Part shown: positions 32,916 through 45,767 of the stretch, piece after piece
How the letters are laid out: each line of letters begins with the position of its first letter
Numbering within the stretch: position 1 is the stretch's first letter
NCBI RefSeq assembly: GCF_008831285.2
Contig: NC_045144.1
Location: 23,885,716 to 23,949,715 of the forward strand
Length of the DNA: 64,000 nucleotides
Source of the DNA: Nymphaea colorata
Lineage: Eukaryota; Streptophyta; Magnoliopsida; Nymphaeales; Nymphaeaceae
Direction of reading: 5' to 3'
Position numbers and translations under genes: made by a program
The notes under the pieces: model-generated
What the model was told of the DNA's origin: nothing
The model's database searches: none
What the model saw: the letters and a program-made list of their open reading frames with translations, nothing else

Positions 32916-35260
32916 CTGATCTTCTCCCAGTATCTACTTCTTGATAGATTTAAACTGTCAATTTGTTTTCACCAATTATTTTACGCACTACATTGGTTAG
33001 GTTAGTATTTTCAACGCCAATGTGTTCACCAAAGCTGTGAAATACCAATCTCTCGTATAGCATCAGATTTTGCCAATCGAAATTCCGACCTTCTGTAAAA
33101 CCCCAGTTCAAATCAATGCATGCTTTTATAGCAGAAGCATAAAAATAGCACATCAGTGGTTGAAATCTTTCCAGAGTCCGATGAAGGCATCCCCTTTGAT
33201 GGGCTCAAGATAGAGGAACATAAGTGGCACGTCAGTTTTTAATCTTTTTTAAAAAGTCTCCTCAAATTCTTCAGGTTAAATTCTGTCATATCAGTGAACA
33301 TGAAATACAAACTGAATGCAGGTACGCAATGTCAAAAGCAGATCATGTCAATCCTTGATCCATACGCACAAAAGCAAAGACATGATACTCTCGCTCTCCC
33401 CTTGCATCCGTGGTTCCTACACAATCTCTGACCCCTATTGAGGACGGTACCTTGAGCGCACTCAAGACTATAGGTAGTGGGACAAGGAAATATCATCATC
33501 ACCAAAGGAGTTCCTAACAATCAAACCTTGAACTTTGGGTTGAATGAGACGCGCAATAGAATTAAGATCAGTCCGTGAGTTGTGTAATCATGCAAACAAT
33601 CTCCACTATGCCCACAAAGTCCAAAACCAAGAAAAGCCATTTCTCATTTCTCTACTGCCTCGCCATGGAATCTATGCCGATGGGGAGAGAGAGAGAGAAA
33701 AGAATATGAACTTTGGAACAAATCCTCCTGATTGTGACAATTTGAACCTCTTCCTCGAACACAGTCCGGCCACCAACTGGCAGAAGAATATGGTAAATCA
33801 AACCATGGAAGAAGAAAAGTTAAAAAAGGAAAGAAAGAGTGAAAAGGTTGTCATGGTTAAAAAACAGTGAGGGGCTAAAGAGGTCAGTACAGTGACAAGA
33901 AAGAAAAGAGTTCATTCTTCTCACGGGTCTCATTGACATGAAAGGTTCGACAAGACTGAAAAGAGGGTTCCATGTTCAAAGTTACGTAGCTAATGCTAAA
34001 AATCCTATGGCCCTTAGCCAGTGAGGTCCCATGGCGGGATGTTGTTTTCACAGATAAGGTCAAAAGACATGACCATAGCTACCATCTACACCCTCCACAA
34101 ATGGGTCTCTTCCGTGATTCTCCAGACGCCTCGCGTTTGGTGTGTGCATTGTGAGGAGGAAGACAATTAGGAGTTGGGTCGAGTGTTTTGAGGGCTGTAG
34201 CATAGCTGGTTGAGTTGGAAGTGGCATTGACGGTGTCAACAGTTTTATTCCTATAGATTGCAAATGGTAGCTGTGTGACAATCGAGTTAAAAGGTATATC
34301 GTAGACCACTTAAGTCCAAAAAAAAGGGGCGACATCACCTGAAAGATCGCACCCCGATATTGTTTGAGTAGGGACCTCAATAAACATGATTAGGATCATA
34401 TATCTGATTCAATTGCTTCCAAAGGGTTGGACTTTCATATAAGAAATGATATCCAATTGGATACTGATTTAGTTTTAAATAAATACCTTGTATCTAATAT
34501 CCATTCATTTGAAAAGTCAATCATTAACATATCAAAATGTGATTCAGATTTGACACAAAAGTTAGATTTAGATTTAATTGTGAATTTAAAAATCAGATTT
34601 GGAACTGATTCAGATTGTGAATTCCAAATGTTAACATGGATATAATGAAGTGTACATATGATTTTATCACATCTCTCTTTTGAGGGGCCACTCCACGTTT
34701 TCCTCCCTGAAAAGAGAGCCCTTCTCTACCGGTCCATACTCACTTGGGACGCGTCGCACAGAGGAGAGGAGAAGAGTCCAAACGCGTCCCTATGTGCTCC
34801 GCCACTGTTACATAATCGCCTTTTGGATCGCCGGTTAGGCGATCGCGAGTGCAGTAAAAGTGGTCGCACATTTTGGAGATTTGACAGATAATAATATGTA
34901 GTGATTAGGAGAACCACCCTAGAATTCGGTGACAGTTTTGAGCAAGAATTTCAACGTGTTTGAATACATTGGTGTGCTGTGATTGAGGAGTCGGTTCCTA
35001 ACCCCTCAAATGTTCCAAATTGTTCATACTTAATATATTTTTCGTTACGGCTTAGCAGACCAACGTCTTCAATTCTTTATTTCAGCTGTGACCATCGAAT
35101 TGTACAAGTCACTTGATGAAGACGTTCATTTAACAGTTTAATATGATAGTGATGCTTGGCGAGGGATAATCAATCCCCACCCTACCTTTCTTTAGCGGTT
35201 AACTGTATATTAAATTAAATTGGTTCTTCTAGGCGTGCTGTAACTGCATAAGGATGCTAC
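32916..35260. other. Intergenic stretch, no gene supported
   Basis: Several open frames (33544-33870 plus, 108 codons; 34060-34380 minus, 106 codons) show no domain. 34400-34640 is AT-rich with repeated GATTTAGATTT/TTCAGATT words. 34690-34880 is GC-richer without coding structure. Confidence 0.4.
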
Positions 35261-35262
35261 AC

Positions 35263-35264
<2 letters not shown>

Positions 35265-35306
<42 letters not shown>
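35265..35306. repeat. (TA)n microsatellite
   Basis: About 21 TA units, directly visible. Confidence 0.95.
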
Positions 35307-35308
<2 letters not shown>

Positions 35309-35480
35309 AATATCGGAATAAAGTAATCAACTTGGCTAGGTATGTAGGTGGTTTCCACATCGCACCTAATCGTTGAGTTTGTTGTGTGCGTGCGGTCACA
35401 ATGTTCCAAACATGCATACCAATGGACGAGTTTGCCGTGCACGCAACCCATGCGGAGACTATTTCAAAATCAATCAATAT

Positions 35481-35529
35481 CTCTCTCTCTCTTCCCCCAC
35501 CTCTCTTTCTCTCTCTCTCTCTCTCTCTC
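35481..35529. repeat. (TC)n microsatellite
   Basis: Interrupted CT/TC runs of nearly 50 bases, directly visible. Confidence 0.9.
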
Positions 35530-37840
35530 ATGAGCGCGTGCACATACACACACAGCCACTTGCACGACCCATTTTTACGAAGGAAGTTTGAGGCATTTTT
35601 GCCATTAAAAAAAAATTACATATTTTGGGGAATTTACCCTTTTTTAGCCTTTATGACCTTTGGCAGAACAAGGGCGTTCTAGTCATTTCACATCACATGC
35701 ACATTAAACTGTGGATGGGGTTGGTGTAAGTACATACAAAACACCAACGAGGCAAGATTGAAGGCAAACCTGGTTGCTCACAGCACCGGAGGCTGCTGTG
35801 GGCCATTGCCCACATTAGACTACATAAATTGCCTTATTTATAATATAATAAATCCCCCGAGTAATTTTTACTTATTTATATACAGGTGGGGTGCCAGTTT
35901 AGAGTTTCAACTATTAATGCCCCAAATTAACCAGAAATTTCGTGTTTCCAAATATACACATATTTTCCTTTGATGATTTGCCAAATTGCATGCATGCATT
36001 AGAAGGAATTAGTTTTGTGAATAATTCAAAACTTGTTACCAAATTCAAAGGTACCTTGCATAATATATAATTTAGTAAATAGAGCCTAGCACATATAGCG
36101 AACGAGCAGAAGACACCTGACATTTCGTGTAAGAGAGAGAGAGAGAGAAGCTAGAAAATATGGGCCGTACAGTACCCCTATCCATTTTAAGTTATTTTCT
36201 CCGTGTATGCATGATCGATCTTGGATTCCCAACTCATGAAATCAATAATTATATATAGCACGTAACTAAGTTTTTAAAAGCTAGCCAGAAAAATGAAGGG
36301 AGTAAAAAATTTGAGAATGCATGCACATCTCAGAAAACAAATATTTTTGTATGAGAAAACTTGGCAACACATGATCCCTAGGCCAAGCTGATTATACTCA
36401 CCCTCCCATGCATAAAAAAATTATGCACACCTTAATTATAAGAGTACCCCTGGTCATAGAAAAGAGGGCCTTTTTTCAAAAACAAATAAAGTAGTGAGCA
36501 TAAGCAAAATCAGAAATTTTTTTATGAGGAGACCGAATCAAAGCTTTTAAATTTTGAAAGGAACCAAAATATTATTTTTCAAAATTTTTATAACAACAAG
36601 TGAAATTTTTTATAATTTACATGTAAATTTTTTAATTTTTTTTTGAGGTGAGGCTAGGGCCCATACAGACTCTCACTTAGCTTTGCCCCTAGTAGAGAAA
36701 AATTATAACGTTCAAAAAGAAAAAAAAAAATCTTTTTGAAAAGTCTCTAAAATACACCAACTTCCACTTTCTTTGTAGAGGGTGCATATATGTTGCGTGC
36801 ACTACCCTGGTAAACACAACTCGCTCTAGTCACCAGGTCTTCAACCTGAGAACAAACTTTAAAGATTAATTAATATTGCTTTAGGCCTTGCCTAGTCTAT
36901 AAACATCACAAAAGAGAGAGAGAGACAAAGTAGCTTCTTTTCTTTTCTTCTAACCTAATGACCCTACGTTGCTGAGATTACATTTAGCCTGCCAATCATC
37001 TTACTGTATCATATGTAAGCAAGCTCATCTTCCAAACTAATACCGACAGACTTCATGCTGTACAGTTCTATCTTTTGCGTGTTTGTGGAGAGAGACAAAG
37101 AATGCTGCATTCTTTTCTGGACAAAGTAAATCACTAGGTTTTCTAAAGTGCGCCGACCTTCCTATGTAGAAAATAATGTACGTATGTTTCCTATGCTTTT
37201 GCGTGTTTATACGAAAATCTAGGCGCCCCTCCTCTGCTGATATAAAAAGGCTTCAATCGATTACTTTGAATTTATATGGCAAGACATTTATTGAAATCTA
37301 GACTTGAAACCAAACATCTTGCTCAGGTGTATACAAATCCCTTGTGGGCCACAAAGAACTTATTCAATCAGTACCAAACACATGATTTTAGAGCAAAACT
37401 AAGGTGCGAATACTTTTGCATGGCAACGATGCATATATAAGGTTGCAAACACAATTGATTAGCCAAATAGTTCCAACATGATTGATTAATCATCTGATGG
37501 TACTCATCATGTGCTTCCATCCTGTCACACACTCATATGTCACAACACTCCAGGGCCAGTGGCGGGGAGCCACATGTGGGCAATCACCCACCCAGTCTGA
37601 GAAAATTTATCTATTTAAATATTTGTTGTTTCCAATCATTTTTTTATTTACATATTGTTGCATCTCTCTCTTTTCTTAATGCCTCTCAATCATTTCATAC
37701 TTTTTTTTTGAATTAGTGCCTTTTAGCTAAAATCCGCCATTGCTAGTGCCTTAGGTTGTTCTGTCAACTTGTTATTGCATCTACGGCTGGAGCCAGAAAT
37801 TTTAGAGGGGCACTAATTCAATAACTTTAATTCTTTTGGG
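35530..37840. other. Intergenic stretch with dispersed-repeat pieces
   Basis: No gene supported. 36500-36705 resembles, in the opposite orientation, the DNA at 44575-44770. 37555-37600 and 35780-35815 share GCCACATGTGGGCAATCACCC-like wording (GGGCCATTGCCCAC). Small GA tracts lie at 36131 and 36914. Confidence 0.4.
36500..36705. repeat. AT-rich dispersed repeat (copy A)
   Basis: Contains CAGAAATTTTTTTAT, ACCAAAATATTATTTTT, TTTACATGTAAATTTTT and a GGGCCCATACAGACTCTC...GCCCCTA end. The same ordered words occur inverted at 44575-44770, so both are copies of one repeat family of unknown class. Confidence 0.55.
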
Positions 37841-37842
37841 GC

Positions 37843-37886
<44 letters not shown>

Positions 37887-37965
37887 AAATATTTCAAACA
37901 ACAAATATAAAAATAACCATATTTTGTGAGGCTGGTGTAGGTAGTGGCTCCGCCACTGATTGCAT
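37785..37965. repeat. Repeat piece with GGAGCCAGAAATTTTAG and (TA)n
   Basis: Starts GGCTGGAGCCAGAAATTTTA, holds about 17 TA units (37849-37882) and ends near GTAGTGGCTCCGCCACTG, itself a short palindrome. The GAGCCAGAAAT word recurs at 48206 and, inverted, at 44750. Probably another member of the AT-rich dispersed family. Confidence 0.45.
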
Positions 37966-38521
37966 CATACTAGTGATGTTAAAATGACGTTAAAATATTT
38001 GAATATGATATTGTGGGGCAGATTCATCTTGGAAAGACTGGTGTTGCATACTTGCATTTCCCGCAAGGTCACCTTCTCTTGTTTCCCATAATTGGTTCAA
38101 GTAGCATTTCAATTTTCAGCTTGGTGATGGCTACAAGTGAAATTAAGTAGCCATCTAATACATGTAGAAAAGGAGTGGCACAATCCCACCTATCCCCAAG
38201 AATAACATCACTTGATATGACAACACGCTTGGTCTTTATGGATGGATAGAATTTGAGCCATACAAAAGAAGCCCATTGATTTTTCCACATAACCTTCCAT
38301 TGTTCCACCACATTTAGGCCCTACTTTTTCTAGATAGAGAAAATGTGTCTTCACCACAAACGTCAAGAAGCCAATCTCCCCATATGGATATCAAAAGAGA
38401 TCCATGGCCAAAATAACATTGGCACCGCTTACCAAACTCTACCCAAATCATTCCTTGTAACAGTGACTTGATTCATTGGCTGCATCTTTACTTTTCTGAT
38501 AACTTCCCTACCAGTAGCTCC

Positions 38522-40273
38522 TCAGGTGCTACTCTGGTACTGCGCTACATATCTAAACTCATCCATATTCCATAGTCCATCTGACATATCATTAGTCCAG
38601 TTGGTCTCAGTCAATGAGCCATCAGTGTGTGTATAATTCCAACTTGGGACAGACATGGTGCTGATGGGGTCATAAGTATCAACAAAGTAATTACACCCTC
38701 TTGACAATGGGATGTGGGGACTTGTTGGGAGTTCTGGAATTGCGGGGAGTACTTGGGATTCTGAAAAGAAGCCTTCTGGGTTGGAGAATTTGATTTCATG
38801 GAACATCGGAAAGTTGACTGTGGTAGATTTCCTGGTGATCTCCTGTGGTGCAGCAATAGTGGGAGGGGAAGGTGATTGTTGCGCTGCTTCAATGGCTGGT
38901 TCTGGAAAATTTGAGTTGTCAGTGGCATTGAAGGAAGATGTGGCCATCTTCTGTTGAAGCAGTCTTGGCATCCAAAAGCAGCGGACCGTCTCCCTGAATC
39001 TCTGGCTGTTTGCATCACAGTGCAGTTGCCTAGCTTGTTTCTGGACCCTTGTCCTCCAGTAGTTTTTTATTTCATTGTCTGTTCTCCCTGGCAGATGTTG
39101 TGCTATTCTTGACCACCTAAACACAAACCGAATCAGAATATCAGTTAGAAGCATCATTGACTAAAAAAATTTCAACCTTTCAGACCAGAAATATTTTGCT
39201 GTAGCCATCTTGTTGCTGCAAAATATTCAGAGCAGATGCCTCTTTCCTACTGTTCAGTATAAAGGGCAATAATGGTGTCACTAAAAACTAGTGATACGCT
39301 TTACTGAAGTATCCATTTTTCCATATATTTGAACCCATTTCCTTAAATTTGCTTATCATGTACAAAAAGTCGAAGAAAGAAAGAAAGTTTACAGCAAGTA
39401 CATTTCTCGTGGCGTTATTCTTTCGCAATAGCTCGTGGCTTTATTCTTTCGTGAAAACAATAGAACAAACAAATGTGAAGCAGTACGTGCATGACTGTAT
39501 TTTGAAACAAGGATCTTTACACTAGCCTTGTGACTTGTTAACCAGGTACTGTCCTCGTAATCAACAAACTGAAGTTTAATTATATGCAACAAACTGACGT
39601 TTAATTATATGCATATAAACGATAATATAACAGTTGCTAGTAAAATTATAAGATCAGAAGACAATAGCAGTTTTAGTCAAGCACGGTCGTCATTACAATA
39701 ATCTCTCACTCTCTCTCACCAAGTTCAGAGTTTTTTGAGGCGGATGAAGTTGGGTACCTATTTCCCCATTTAGAGTGGAGTTCCAAAATCAAGAGTTGCT
39801 CCTCTGGGGTGAGATTTCCCCGTTTAACATCCGGCTTTAGGTAGTTGAGCCATCTCAGTCTGCAACTTTTACCTGTCCTCTTCAATCCTGCCATTAAGAA
39901 TTAATCTTAGAAAAGGAAGCCGTATATGTAAATAGCTAGACAAACTTCTAAGTTCTAACATGGAAAAGAACTCTGTCAAATTTTGCAGAGGATTGAATTA
40001 ATTAAGAAGAATCCAAGAAAATGTTGTGGCTTCTTTACCTGAGCACCTTGCCAACATGTTCCACCGCCCTTCTCCATGGTGAGCAATGTAATGAATGAGA
40101 ATTGTATCCTCCTCAAGAGTCCAAGGACCTCTCCTCAGCTCACTCTCTTCGTCGATCTTACTGCCATTCTTGATCATGGTGGCGCCATCCATTTCCTCAC
40201 AAGTTTCAACCCCCAAATCCCAGAAACTCAAAAGAGGAGCATTACCTTGAAATGATGAGAGATCGGTGCCCAA
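38522..40273 (-). CDS. R2R3-MYB transcription factor, subgroup 20 type
   Basis: Three minus-strand exons: 40273-40039, 39887-39758 and 39116-38522, with GT-AG introns of 151 and 641 bp. The joined frame is 960 bases, 319 residues. A second in-frame ATG at 40192 would give 292 residues and fits relatives better, which have short N termini. R2 (about residues 47-98) keeps Trp at 51, 71 and 91; R3 (about 100-150) has Leu104 in place of the first Trp, as usual, and Trp123 and Trp142. [20 protein letters not shown] and the following ARQL...[13 protein letters not shown] resemble the MYB2/62/78/108/112/116 group. Exon 2 has the typical 130 bp. The C-terminal half is Ser/Pro/Thr-rich and ends with an acidic [11 protein letters not shown] stretch like the subgroup's activation motif. 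It should act in the nucleus, binding MYB-type promoter sites. Relatives regulate stress, phosphate and stamen responses; its own targets cannot be read here. Confidence 0.93.
39405..39625. repeat. Two small tandem duplications in MYB intron 2
   Basis: CTCGTGGCGTTATTCTTTCG is followed by CTCGTGGCTTTATTCTTTCG (about 39405-39452). AACTGAAGTTTAATTATATG is followed by AACTGACGTTTAATTATATG (about 39567-39612). Both have units of about 25 bp and lie inside the 641-bp intron, so they do not touch the coding sequence. Confidence 0.75.
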
Positions 40274-40342
40274 GAGTACTTGCAGTATTTAAGACCTTGG
40301 ACCATGCATAGACTAGAAGCCTATGAAGAATAAGGTGAATTT

Positions 40343-40347
<5 letters not shown>

Positions 40348-40389
<42 letters not shown>
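40348..40389. repeat. (GA)n microsatellite in the MYB leader region
   Basis: About 21 GA units, giving (TC)n on the coding strand, 75 bases upstream of the first ATG. Pyrimidine tracts of this kind are common in plant 5' leaders, and length changes could affect expression (inference). Confidence 0.9.
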
Positions 40390-40393
<4 letters not shown>

Positions 40394-40534
40394 CACTTCA
40401 TTGAAAGAGTTGAAATTTAAGCTGGAAGGGCAAAGAAGAACTAGAAAGATCTTGCTATGAAAACTGAAAGGTCTTTGCTTCTAGTTTCTCTTTCTCCTCT
40501 TGTTGGTCGCTGAAATTGTGATGGCTTTTGAACT

Positions 40535-40556
40535 AATATAGGGTACCCATATAAAG
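40535..40556 (-). promoter_or_regulatory. Candidate TATA region of the MYB gene
   Basis: On the minus strand CTTTATATGG and, slightly downstream, CCTATATTAG lie about 265-280 bases upstream of the first in-frame ATG. Either could serve as a TATA element, placing the start near 40500-40525 with the TC repeat in the leader. Not proven. Confidence 0.35.
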
Positions 40557-40559
40557 GGA

Positions 40560-43500
40560 AAAAGAGATGGAAGAGATGAGTTAATGATAGTGAAACCCGG
40601 GTTTTGTGGGGATGGGGCCACTGAGGTTCATGGGTTTCTATAATATTTCACTCACTTTTTGTGAAACGTGTTTGACTGGACAAGATATTATACATATACG
40701 AAGACGTGGTTTCATCAAGTTTGCCTAATCTGGCGGCATTTATGATGCTAAGGTAACCACAATGTTGATACTTTCCTGGCGCTAATTGTCAAAGGGCTTT
40801 TGATATAAGCTTTACAGCAGCCATGTTAAGCACAACTGTCAGCTTTTCACATGAGTCGTCTCTGATCTTGTTTTTCCCCTAGAAAATTTTATGACGGACC
40901 AAACATTTCCGGAAAATTCTCATATGATATTCAGGTTTCATGAAAAGTACCGGCAGCTGATTAATCAAAGACTTTTTGCTTCTCATTAAACTGCAGATCC
41001 TGTGGCCTGAGTAGAGACAGAGCTCATGCAATAATGAATATTCGACCGTCTTCTTCAACTTGAAGTTCTTAGGTTCTGACATGTAGCCAGCTGATGGTCA
41101 GAGATGTTTTCGGCTCATAGCTTTAAGGTTTATGGTAATTATGAACTGTTGTTATTTCTCACTCTTATGATATGTTCAACTGATCTGCTTGATGTTTTGC
41201 ATCATCTAAGAAACAATAATCACACCGTCGAGTTTTTCTTGTTCAACAGTTTATAGAAACCAAAGCCTGTATAAGAAAATTTAGAAACTCAGTGGCATGT
41301 TCTTAAAATTAGAAACAAAAGACTGGTACTTGAAAAAGAAACTTTTCCCTTCTTTCTGCGCGTTGCGTGTTGAAGCCTCTAAAGCCATCAGGCATCAAAT
41401 TTAGAGACAACAATAATGTAACTTGGTTCAGAGCAGTCCACCTCTGCTGCTGTTCATTTGACTCAAATACAAAAATTGGCTTGTTTCCAACAATTTCTTA
41501 TGAGGATTGAAAATGGGGAAATGGAAATTGAACTCCATAACTAGTGGCCTATTTGTTAATTCACAATTTGGTATATCTATTTATGACTCTAGACACTGTT
41601 CCACTGTTCTTTTCTAAGGTTTCATAGACTAAGGCATTTAGATCGGTGGGAAAGAATGAGGGTATATTTCCCTGTATAGGAGATGTGGACAATTGAAAAG
41701 CATGGATATGACAGCCAATTATATAGATGGACAGGTGAGGGTATTCATAGTGAAGTTCTTGTACTTAGTGTCCGTGAAAAAATAAGCGTCATTTTGAGGT
41801 ACCCATATAGGCATATTACTGCTAGGTTTAGGATATGTTAATTGCTTCCTTGATTTTCATTATAAGTATGGAATTGTTAACTGGGCAGTGGAATTAGAGT
41901 GAAATCCATATGTGGGATTTTTTTTTTTCTTTTAATCTTAGGAACTTCTATTTGTTTCCTTACTAATTTCTTTGTTTTTTTTCTTACTTAAATTACAAGT
42001 TGGCGTTTGCCTAGGCATCTCATGCTTAATATGTCTACTTGATCAGTTGATTAGTGACACTAATGATGATGATGATGTTAATAGGCCGGGAATCTACTGA
42101 GGGCACAGGAGTGCCACGTTGAATATTGGAATATGTTTAGCTAATAAAATGACAAAAATTGCTGTCCTTGATGCAGAAAAACTGTAAATGTGCATGATCT
42201 ATGAAATGACTAGAAATACCTACCGAAAGGAAGAGACAAAATGGGATTTTCAACCAACAAGACTCGCTTCTTTTCATTCTCTTCAGCGGCGATCTTATCT
42301 TATTTCTTTCCTAGGACTTCCTTCATGTATATACGTGTTCGTTTTTTTCTTTTTTAAAAGAAATCTTTGAAATATTGAAATCTACGTTCCTTAGTCCATA
42401 GAAACCGAGAGTTGTAATTCCACTGATTCTCTTCTTCATGTATATCGTTCTTGTTTCGGAAAGTGTTTGTGTAATTAGCCAGCAGGCTAATAACGCCACA
42501 ATGACAGATACCCATGATTTGGTAAATCTTTTAGCTTTGTCTGCAGACTCGAAAGTACATATATACAACTTTGATCTAGTCTCAGAACAAATTCCTCTCT
42601 ATGGTTTTAGCCTTGTTGAATTTGGTTCCACCTGAAATTAACTCAGAGAGAAGCCTTAAGTGAATATATAATAAAAGGAACGAGGACACCTCAAGAGCAG
42701 AATGAAATTTCAATATGTTTAGGTAGAAAATTTAACAACTTTCCTCTTTTTTTTTTTTCCCTTAAGTTCCTGATTGTTGGGTAGTGACGTATTTGCTTGG
42801 TAAAACTGTCATGTAATTAATTCGATCGGTTTGAGTGGTTGTTGCTTCAATAAATCAAATCTAGACGATGATGATTATAGAAACCAATTAAAAGAATAAG
42901 AACAACAAAAGATGACAACAGGAATGATAGATTAGCAACAATAATGATAAATAATAATATACTATAGTACTATCGAGTCCTTTATCATTCATTGAAGCCA
43001 CCTCTTAAATGTCATAGTGGATTACAGTTTCATTGATTGACGTTCGCTAAGCAAACTTTTGAGGCCCACCATTAACATGAACAGTGCAGTTCCCACTTGC
43101 TTTAATTTGCAGCTGCAGCCTTATCATTTTGCGGCTGCAATGAGCGACAACCATCCACAATAAACTTAATAGTAAAATAAAGTGGGCTAAAAGGATATAT
43201 ACAGGATAAATGGTCTTCATATGGACTCAAATTAAGAGTGACATAAGGGTACACGACATTGTAGTAAAGCGGATCGTATCGGTGTGACATGCAATATAAA
43301 AATGAACACAAATTATTGTGCTGCACGAAAGATAGCATGCGATTTGTTTAATAAATCTGGATTAAGATAATGTTTGTTTTTAAGTAAGTGAGACAAAATG
43401 TACCCTTTCTGACATGGAAACTGGGAAAAAAACACTCTTTTCTTGTTTACTGCCTTTTAAAAGTGGCACTTTGTGACCATAGTGGAAGTCATGGCTATAC

Positions 43501-44570
43501 ATCTTTCCAAAAGTAACATTATATAAAAATGGTTCATGACTGACCATCATTGGTATTTCATTGTGGAACTTATTGAAACTTAAGTTGGGGAATCAATCAA
43601 TGACAAATAGCATCTCTTCAAGGGTAGGAACATAGAATAACAAACATTAAAAATAGGACAGTTAAGCTTATCTTCTACAATGGTGTTTAAAGCTGTCTTA
43701 CTTGGTTGTTGACACTAAAGGCGCACAAGCATTATTAGATGCATTCCTACTGACATACAATTTACTTGTCTTTCAAGAAGCGAACAAGGGAAACCGGAGA
43801 AGAAAATTTTGGCTGCTGAAAATGTTGACCGTTGAACGTCGTAGAAATTCCGTGTATTTGACGATTAGGAAGAAGCCGTAGACTCTTGTAGTTCATCATC
43901 ATGTGTAGTGGTGTTAGACTATTGTGGTTAGGATTTAACGCCCAAATAAAAAAATGACATCAAAAGCATGAGGCGTATAGATTATTCTAGTGTATAATTT
44001 TATACCTCTTGAATTTCCAAGGACAATTTCCAAAGTTGATGTATAAATTTAGCAATAATGAAAACATGGCTGGTTTTTGTTTGGTATTGCTAAAAGCACA
44101 TTTAAGCTATCCACATAGTTGATTAAAGATAAACATTAGGATTATTTTTGTCAAAATCAACTGTTGATTCTTTAATGGGGTACCATATTTTCCTCTAAAT
44201 TAACTGAAGGGGCATAAAAGCTGTATTTAATTTTGAGAATAGATTAATTAAGTTTCTTCCTGGTAATCCTGGTATTGAAAAAAAATAACAAAACAATATC
44301 ACTCGCTAATTTACACTATGGAAAAGAGTTAACTAATTTGAATATAGCCAAAGATGTTTCTAAAATCATTGCTGTAGTTGAAGAGGCTTATGCAAGCTAA
44401 TGAACCTGAATTTCCTGCCTATCCATTTTATCATATTTAATCCATCTTAAGAAGGCATAGGGTTAATTGATAGAAGGTCGCCTCTTTGGCTTTGGCATGT
44501 GGGTTTGGCATGATGCTGCGGTAGGTAGGCAGCCAATAGTTGGTTCAATTCTCAATGAGGCCAACGCCAC
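40560..44570. other. Intergenic stretch, no gene supported
   Basis: AT-rich DNA upstream of the MYB gene. Scattered short frames, none with a domain. The largest are 81 codons (42323-42568 minus) and 78 codons (43102-43338 minus). A plus frame at 42438-42635 (SADSKVHIYNFDLVSEQIPL) reads unusually protein-like but has no recognised family. Confidence 0.4.
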
Positions 44571-44574
44571 ATGG

Positions 44575-44770
44575 AGGGGCAGAGGCAGGGGGCGGCAGGG
44601 ACCTGGCTCCTACACAGACATTTAAAAATTTAAAAGTTTAAAAATTTACATGTAAAAAAAAAAAAAAAGTTTAAGCTATATAAGAATTTTAAAAATTATA
44701 TTTTGGTACTTATTAAAATTTTGAAACTGCAGTTTGACCGCCGTAACAAAAAATTTCTGGCTTCACTCTA
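44575..44770. repeat. AT-rich dispersed repeat (copy B, inverted)
   Basis: Reverse complement shows GCCAGAAATTTTTTGTTAC, ACCAAAATATAATTTTTAAA, TTTACATGTAAATTTTT and a GGAGCCAGGTCCCTGCC end, in the same order as copy A at 36500-36705. Confidence 0.55.
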
Positions 44771-44774
44771 CCCA

Positions 44775-45630
44775 TATGAAAGCCTAACACATGGCAGCAC
44801 TAAGGGGGATGGGCTTGAGGGTTGTATGGCCCGAGGCAAGCGAAGAGGTATCTCAGCCACTCAAGTAAAAATAAAATAATTAATGGAAGGTATCGTGCAA
44901 AACTTACGGGGCCTGTGTTCTGGAATACTAAAAGTTGGTACTGTTTTTTTAATGAGCGCTGGACCCTTAGGCGTACTTATGAAACTTTGCACATGCCAAT
45001 TGAAGACAATGAAAAGAAGAACAATTGCACTTCAGTTGATGATTCAATGCCAACATCATCTTCCCTTGTGGACAAATGATTGCCAACTCAGATGCTTTAA
45101 TAAATTAGTCCGCCTTGTTTTGATTTTTCCCTAGCTTACATCTTTTCGTTTCATTTTTCTTCTTCTTCTTCCACTCTTTCTTTTTTCTTCCTTTTCCTTT
45201 CAACGAGTAAAGATAAGGGATAGCCCACCAACTAGTCAAAGCCATCAAGTCCTTGGCTAAGGACGGCCTACTCCTAGCATCTCCTTTGGACTGTTCAGTT
45301 CCACCAATGAAGAAGAAGAAATTAACTAGCAATTCAGAAATCCAACTCCTGATGTGAAGACATATAAAAGCATGAATTCTAGAGTAATTCTTATTGAACA
45401 ACTTTCGATAAGGAGATTAACTTTTGAAAAATTGGCAGAGACATGAATGTTTTTAGGGAATTTACAACTTAATGCATGTGTTGAAAAAACGTACTTCTGA
45501 ATGAGAGGATAAGTGACTGTGATCGAATGCAGTCTCTTCATCTTCATTACCTTGCACATGCATAAACACGAAATTGAGAATGAAACGGGTTTTATGAGAT
45601 CAAGTTCTCGCAGATGAAGTTGTTTCCTTG
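44775..45630. other. Intergenic stretch, no gene supported
   Basis: Overlapping plus-strand frames at 44822-45134 (85 and 83 codons) look faintly protein-like but match no family I know. A TC/TTC-rich patch lies at 45150-45205. Confidence 0.35.
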
Positions 45631-45631
45631 A

Positions 45632-45764
45632 GGAGCCGTTTGGCATGAAGAACACTGTGTGATTGTTATATAAATTTACCCCAAATATTGAGGCACTAGT
45701 AGAACAATTGTTACATCAATCTGCATGAAACACTCACACAGTGTCCCTCATTCCAAACGGCCCC
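45632..45764. mobile_element. Tourist-like MITE, 133 bp
   Basis: The left end GGAGCCGTTTGGCATGAAG and the complemented right end GGGGCCGTTTGGAATGAGG both continue to ACACTGTGTGA, forming an inverted repeat of about 31 bp. Flanks are TGA (left) and TTA (right), a slightly decayed TTA duplication. The GCCGTTTGG start is shared with the MITE at 32797. Confidence 0.78.
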
Positions 45765-45767
45765 TTA

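Noticed and set aside
34060-34380. Overlapping minus frames of 106 and 76 codons
   Set aside because: Reads faintly protein-like (YDIPFNSIVTQLPFAIYR), but I could not match it to any family and there is no splice or promoter support.
38611-39018. Open frames overlapping MYB exon 3 (minus frame 38611-39018 and plus frame 38712-38957)
   Set aside because: They are shadow frames of the real MYB exon, which has conserved domains and consistent splice joins.
44500-44560. Possible SINE or tRNA-like B box (GGTTCAATTCTCA)
   Set aside because: No A box at the right spacing, no tRNA fold and no poly-A tail or duplication.
45105-45401. 98-codon minus frame with a Lys-rich tail
   Set aside because: The tail translates a TTC/TTT-rich low-complexity tract; no domain.
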